Below are positions 20,669 through 24,599 of a DNA stretch of 24,599 bases, in pieces. Below the pieces are notes generated by a model, which saw only the letters and a program-made list of their open reading frames with translations, ran no database searches and was not told the origin of the DNA. Within the stretch, counting starts at the first letter, position 1. Every line of letters starts with the position of its first letter. This DNA comes from Gnetum montanum (lineage: Eukaryota > Streptophyta > Gnetopsida > Gnetales > Gnetaceae), in NCBI GenBank assembly GCA_015680685.1, contig MNCI01004082.1:26959-51557 (forward strand), given 5' to 3'. A program made the translations under genes and the position numbers.

Positions 20669-21796
20669 TCATGATAGGGTGTCTCCCCCACAACTAAACT
20701 CTTGGGCAAGTATTTGGAAAATGCTCCCTAGATCGCCTGAACCATACACTCTAAGTGGCTCACTTACCATCTTTAGTAATTTAACTTTTTGATTATTATC
20801 CCATGTAATTTTGATGGTCATGGAGTTATGTTCAAATAAGTCCTTATTTTCCTTCCCTTTTGGTGTATGATTATGAGTTAATTTTTTTGTTTTTAGGCTC
20901 TTAGTTGGAGTCATCTTCTTAGTTTGGGAATTAGTAAGTGTTTCAAATGTTTCCATGCAAGTATTAGATAGTTGTTGGTTCTCAGTTAATGGCCATAGGG
21001 TGTCTTTTGGTTTGGTGGCCTCTACTCTTTTGGTTGCACACACTAGTTCTTTATTGTTGTTGTTGTAGGCTGGAATGGTAACTATGTCAATGTTCTAAAG
21101 TGTTGATCCACTATTGCACCCTTTACTTTTAATAGTTATGCATGGAATTTGCTATGTGTGTATGGCTCCATGTGCATCTTCCTTAGAAATCTCAACTGTC
21201 AAATCTCTCATACTTAGCTTAACATTGATTGTACTAGGCCATGCCCTCCCCATTATTATTGGAAATTCCTTATCATCATCTTTCACATTGATAATCAAAA
21301 AGTTTACTAGATATGACCATCCATTGATAGTGGTCACTACATTGTCTATTTGCCCCAAAGCAGTGGTGACAAACTAATCTGCAAGCTCCAACATGATATT
21401 GCATTCTTTCAATAGTGGTAGGTTCCATGCTTGATATGCTTTGTAAGAAATCAAATTCACCCCGAAACCTAAGACTAACAAAGCTTTACATGGTAAATTC
21501 CTAGCTATTCGTAGATAAATCAAAGGAATTCCTAGATCAATTCTCTTCTTAGGGAGTGGTCTTACCTTAATCCATTCTATGACGACTTTAATAAGCATGA
21601 CAACATGTATGTTTGGGCATGATGATGATGGAAGCTTGTTAATAGTAAGAATATATGTTTTAGGATAAGATGGTCTTGATGAAGCTTCAATTCTACCAAC
21701 CTTCTCTAGACTGGTCTTGAAGAAAGGATGTTTCTTTATTTGGCCCTTAGCATTACTGGTGAGATCTTCCACTTGTATACTTATTGCCTTTGCAGT
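20669..21796 (-). pseudogene. Element A ORF1, 3' half: retroviral-type aspartic protease and C-terminal domain
   Basis: One minus-strand frame of about 376 codons, without frameshift. It is broken by three TAG codons (21374, 21152 and about 21090) before the TGA at 20669. The protease core is at 21480-21200: KALLVLGFGVNLISYKAYQA in the place of the family's D-L-G-A-x-V-N-L, then ELAD-stop-FVTTALGQIDNV and the C-terminal PIIMGRAWPSTINVKLSM, equal to the usual I-I-L-G-R-P-F-L-A-T block. The catalytic Asp is Val (codon 21473-21475) and the next Gly-Ala is Gly-Phe, so this copy is inactive even apart from the stops. A Lys/Thr-rich C-terminal part follows, ending with GGDTLS, also present in B. 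Gag is upstream, beyond element D. No reverse transcriptase follows the protease, unlike normal gag-pol. Confidence 0.78.
20683..20699 (-). other. Polypurine-like motif at the end of ORF1 (A)
   Basis: The minus strand reads GTTTAGTTGTGGGGGAG. It codes for the SCGGD part of ORF1 and at the same time resembles the 3' polypurine tract. B has ATTAGTCATAGGGGAG at the same place (13511-13527). Confidence 0.4.
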
Positions 21797-22640
21797 TGAT
21801 GAGTGGCAAGGTACCCCTACACTCAACCATACGAATATGAGCGTTTCACACACAATCCGGTTGAACTCCACAAATGGGCTAGTTGTGGTATCTAGAAAAT
21901 TATCCTTAGGTCACAGTTCATTGTCTTCCCACCTAGACTAGTATTATCTTTGTCATGTATGGTTTAGTCCAAAGTGAGGTGTATGATGGGTTTCTAATCT
22001 CATGCTACTCCTAAAGACAATGAAAAGTAATATTATCTAAGCTAAGAGAGAAAGGGTGAGAGAGAATCTAAACTAGCCTAAGTGCGATGAGCATCCATTC
22101 CTTGATCATTCGTACACATCTTGGACTTCGTGCATGACTACTACTGGGATTACCAAGTGCAAATCCTAAGTACGCTACTGGGTTACCAAGTAGTCACACT
22201 TAAATGCTCATAATCAAGTCATACTCATTCCACGTTTAATAGGAGTTTAAGGGTGAGAATAGATTAACTAGGAAAGCAGTAAATAATAATTAATTAAATA
22301 GTTAAGCTAAGTGAATGTTGATATGATGAAGTAATCTTGATCTTTATTGTTGATCATGTGCGTGTCCAAGTACGTCACACTCTAATAAAGGATGCCATAC
22401 AATTACATTCACCACACTACAGGCATACACTAAGAGGAAAAGGGAGAGAGGAAAAACAAGAACTAAAACTTAACACTTAAACTAAAACTGACAAAAGCTG
22501 ACTTTCTCTCATCTACCTACCTCTTATTTATAGATGAGGAGGCTACGATATCGCGTCGACTGTGATACCACGGATGCGATATTGCAGGTGCAATATCGTG
22601 GGTGCGTTATTGTAGTTGTCAGCAAATTCATGACTCACCA
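21797..22640 (-). repeat. 3' LTR of element D (844 bp)
   Basis: Begins TGATGAGTGG and ends CTCACCA, beside a good polypurine tract on its right. It aligns with A's LTR throughout and cuts directly into A's protease ORF. The five bases to its left are GCAGT (21792-21796), the expected target duplicate; the partner copy is off-window. The minus-strand TATA box is CTATAAATAA (plus-strand 22524-22533). Confidence 0.88.
22561..22616. repeat. Four 14-bp degenerate tandem units in LTR D
   Basis: TGTGATACCACGGA, TGCGATATTGCAGG, TGCAATATCGTGGG and TGCGTTATTGTAGT stand end to end (22561, 22575, 22589 and 22603). They are CpG-containing and unlike the surrounding AT-rich DNA. They lie between the TATA box and the LTR end, that is in the transcribed leader. 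Confidence 0.6.
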
Positions 22641-22654
22641 TACCCCCACGATTG
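22641..22654 (-). other. Polypurine tract of element D
   Basis: The minus strand reads CAATCGTGGGGGTA directly before the LTR. It is the cleanest copy of the tract next to an LTR in this window. Confidence 0.75.
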
Positions 22655-22823
22655 AATGAAAACTCTTCCTTGAGTTAAAGTAAGAACAAGATCCATTGAT
22701 TACACAGTGGATAGGTATGGGATTATTGATTGGCTAGAATGGATTCATGCCGCAGTGTGGAGTCAGAAGAAAATTAAGACACAATACAAAAGAAAATCCT
22801 ATGATTACAAAATTGGATAGAAC

Positions 22824-23591
22824 TCATGTAGTTCCTGGTGGCGGTGGCTCCTCCATGGGTGTCTTTCCCTTTTCTTGTGCTCCAAGTCCTGGGATTTGAT
22901 GGCATTGAAGTATGGCCTAGAGTTTCTCCTCTTGTAAGGCCTTGAGTGCCTTGGCACGCATGTCAGTTTGCGCTTATGCCATAAAGGCATCCTAGTCAGC
23001 CTTCTCTCTTTCTTCCGCCACCCTTTTATTCTCTGTCAATAGTTTATCAAGTTGCTTAGTTCTGAAAGTGTCCAGCTGATTCTGAGCAACCTTTGGTTCT
23101 GTATTCAGAAGCTTTAATATTTCTGAAATGGTTTCAATAGAGAAATCAATAGTCACACCAAAAATGTTAACTGTGGTTCCTTCTTCTTTGTTGTGCCAAA
23201 ATTAGTATGTTTCCCCTAAGTACCCAGCACCGCTTCTAGAGAGGGTAGGCCATAAGGGAGACCCCTTTAGGTGATCCCTAACAGCCTCTAGAGCAAATTC
23301 TGTGAAAGGTCCAAAGTTTAATTCCATGATCACTACAGTGAATATAAACTTTTCATGGATGGTCTGAATACAATCCTAGGTCAGCGTGAGATATTGTCCA
23401 TGTTCAGACACTGCAGCAGCTACTTCTTCTACCTACCTTGATTGTACAGTAGCAGGGTCTTCATGGTGGATACTAAATGATTGTTCCCCCTACTCTGCAT
23501 ATTGTTTGGCAGGATCTTGTCTTTCACCTCCCCTAGGTCATTCGATCACACCTTGAGCAGGACCTTCCTATTGTTCGCATTTCTAGGCCAT
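22824..23591 (-). pseudogene. Element D ORF2 (short form), unknown function
   Basis: ATG at 23591 to TGA at 22824 is exactly 256 codons in one frame, with no indel but ten internal stops (seven TAG, two TAA, one TGA). Blocks shared with A in the same order: QSFSIHHED (23480), GQYLTLT (23385), MELNFGPF (23320), YLGETY-stop-FWHNKEEGTTVNI (23210-23160), then a charged helix (KQLDKLLTENKRVAEEREKA, about 23060-23000) and the end EKGKTPMEEPPPPGTT. The long central coiled coil of A is missing without loss of frame. Both copies have a stop after GETY, so that stop may predate their separation. No homology recognised. It ends 183 bp before the LTR. Confidence 0.72.
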
Positions 23592-24599
23592 CTATAATCA
23601 CACGGGGCCAATCGTTAGTAAGGTTGTTACCAAAGTTAGGTTATACCTTACTGCTTACCTTAATAGATTTACTTTATTTCCATGTGATATTAATTATTGG
23701 AAGAACATGTCCCCGAAATATTATAATGTTTAGTCCTCTTTGCTTAGGTGGTTTCCAAATTTAAGTTTTTGGTATAGCTAAGGGGATGAAATTGTTTTTG
23801 ACACCTTCTATTCTTAATTTCACAACTAATTACCCTTAAATATGTTCTTCAGGTGATGATGAATTTCAAAAATTTATGTGCTATTCAGTGTGTGCCCCTC
23901 CCCCACAACTAAGCTAAACACTCCGGGTTCAAGTAGGTTCAAACGGAATGAAAATCAGAGTACCAGCGAGTGAGTTATGGATATGAAAGCAAGGGACGCG
24001 CAATTGTAAGTCATGGAGAGGAATTTTGAAAAACTTCCCCTGCGTGAACAATTGCAAATGATGTTGATTAGCATAGGGGGGTCACGTATATATATTTTCG
24101 TCGAAGTTAGAGCACTTAGAGAATGTACCGAATTTTTAATATTTGTTTGAAATTAAACGATGTAAACTAAGGACATCCAGATGATTGTTAAAGGGTTATA
24201 GGATAATTCAACTAGTTTTGAAGGCATGAAAATTATGATGGTGCGGAATTTATCAATAAAAACCTCAGATGGTAGAGAAAAAGGCTATGTGATAGTTCAT
24301 AGGAATGTTGATATTCGGAGGGATAGTAATAAGGGAAAGAATATCATGAACAATACGCTAAGGGTAATAAATGGTGTGTGTGAGCTGTGTCATAAGTAAA
24401 AATTACAAAAGATTACGCAAGTGGGTCCGCCCCAAAGCAAGTTCCAACCTATAATGCCCTTGTGTAACCACACTTAAAAGTGTCCGTGGGCACTCAAAGG
24501 GTTAAATGCAATCCACACTAATTCCACAAAACACACACATGTAAATATCACTGGAATGAGGTAAGGATTCTACATTACATGAACAGTGAGATGAGACGA
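23592..24599 (-). other. Element D spacer (to window edge)
   Basis: Non-coding interior matching A's spacer. It has a polypurine-like motif CTTAGTTGTGGGGGAGGGG on the minus strand (23895-23913), then GAATGAAAATCA and TTATGG words shared with A at 18960-19020. The conserved ~115-bp block starts at 24412. No gene seen. Confidence 0.55.
24412..24529. repeat. Conserved spacer block, copy in element D, with hairpin
   Basis: CGCAAGTGGGTCCGCCCCAA begins the block. ACACTT (24470-24475) pairs perfectly with AAGTGT (24478-24483) around AA, and TGCCC (24455-24459) with GGGCA (24488-24492) outside it. B keeps the outer stem and has a different inner stem. Confidence 0.65.

Larger units (their letters stand above)
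6475..21796 (-). mobile_element. Element A: Ty3/gypsy-like non-autonomous LTR retrotransposon (partial, interrupted)
   Basis: Read on the minus strand from right to left, the visible parts are: ORF1 3' half with protease (21796-20669), A-rich tract, spacer (to 18560), ORF2 (18559-17310 and 9016-7541), polypurine tract (7350-7335) and 3' LTR (7334-6475). Element B (9017-17309) interrupts ORF2. Element D interrupts ORF1 at 21797, so A's gag and 5' LTR lie beyond the right edge. About 6.2 kb of A's own interior is visible and contains no reverse transcriptase, RNase H or integrase. The 5 bp left of its LTR are ATCGT (6470-6474); the matching duplicate is off-window. Assignment to Ty3/gypsy rests on the protease and on the related gag in B. 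Confidence 0.8.
21797..24599 (-). mobile_element. Element D: related LTR retrotransposon, 3' part only
   Basis: 3' LTR, polypurine tract, a short ORF2 and part of the spacer, running off the right edge. It is nested in element A's ORF1. Its ORF2 is about 650 codons shorter than A's. Gag and the 5' LTR, if present, lie outside. Confidence 0.8.

Noticed and set aside
22561-22616. CRISPR-like short repeats
   Set aside because: 14-bp degenerate units without spacers, within a plant LTR.
7335-24599. Reverse transcriptase or integrase of the LTR elements
   Set aside because: I looked for the Y/F-x-D-D block, RNase H and the integrase HHCC/DDE landmarks on the minus strand and found none; the only RT-related sequence is the LINE zinc-binding remnant.

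Overview
The window is nuclear DNA of a seed plant. It holds one intact, intron-containing laccase gene, with plant splice sites and secondary-wall type promoter motifs. Downstream lies about 18 kb of AT-rich, nested and decayed retrotransposons. Old, diverged LTRs, 0.8-0.9 kb long, and nonsense decay with a methylation signature suggest a large, heavily methylated genome such as a conifer's. That lineage is inference; plant origin is secure.

Layout. 1-2000: AT-rich flank with no supported gene. 2000-2669: laccase promoter (MYB/AC-type motifs, TATA box) and 5' leader. 2670-5043: five-exon laccase encoding 562 residues with a signal peptide and all four copper motifs. 5044-6474: 3' flank with a 69-bp tandem duplication. 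6475 to the right edge: a nest of related LTR retrotransposons, all on the minus strand and named A, B and D here. Element A has its 3' LTR at 6475-7334 and its interior at 7335-9016 and 17315-21796. Its 5' part lies outside the window. Element B (9017-17309) is complete, with two ~870-bp LTRs, a TTGTG target-site duplication and a decayed tRNA-Asp primer-binding site; it sits inside A's second reading frame. Within B is a 5'-truncated L1-type LINE (11888-13337) with a 17-bp target-site duplication. Element D (3' LTR 21797-22640 and 3' interior to the window edge) sits in A's protease-bearing ORF.

Main point. The elements appear to share this order: LTR, primer-binding site, ORF1 (gag, plus protease in A), A-rich tract, ~1-2 kb conserved non-coding spacer, ORF2, polypurine tract, LTR. 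I found no reverse transcriptase, RNase H or integrase of their own. ORF2 is a protein I do not recognise. It is about 900 codons and coiled-coil-rich in A, only 255 codons in D and absent from B, but A and D share its start and a C-terminal PMEEPPP motif. This looks like a non-autonomous Ty3/gypsy-like family carrying an extra gene, to be mobilised in trans. All copies are broken by stop codons, mostly TAG, with few indels. The laccase is probably the only functional gene here.
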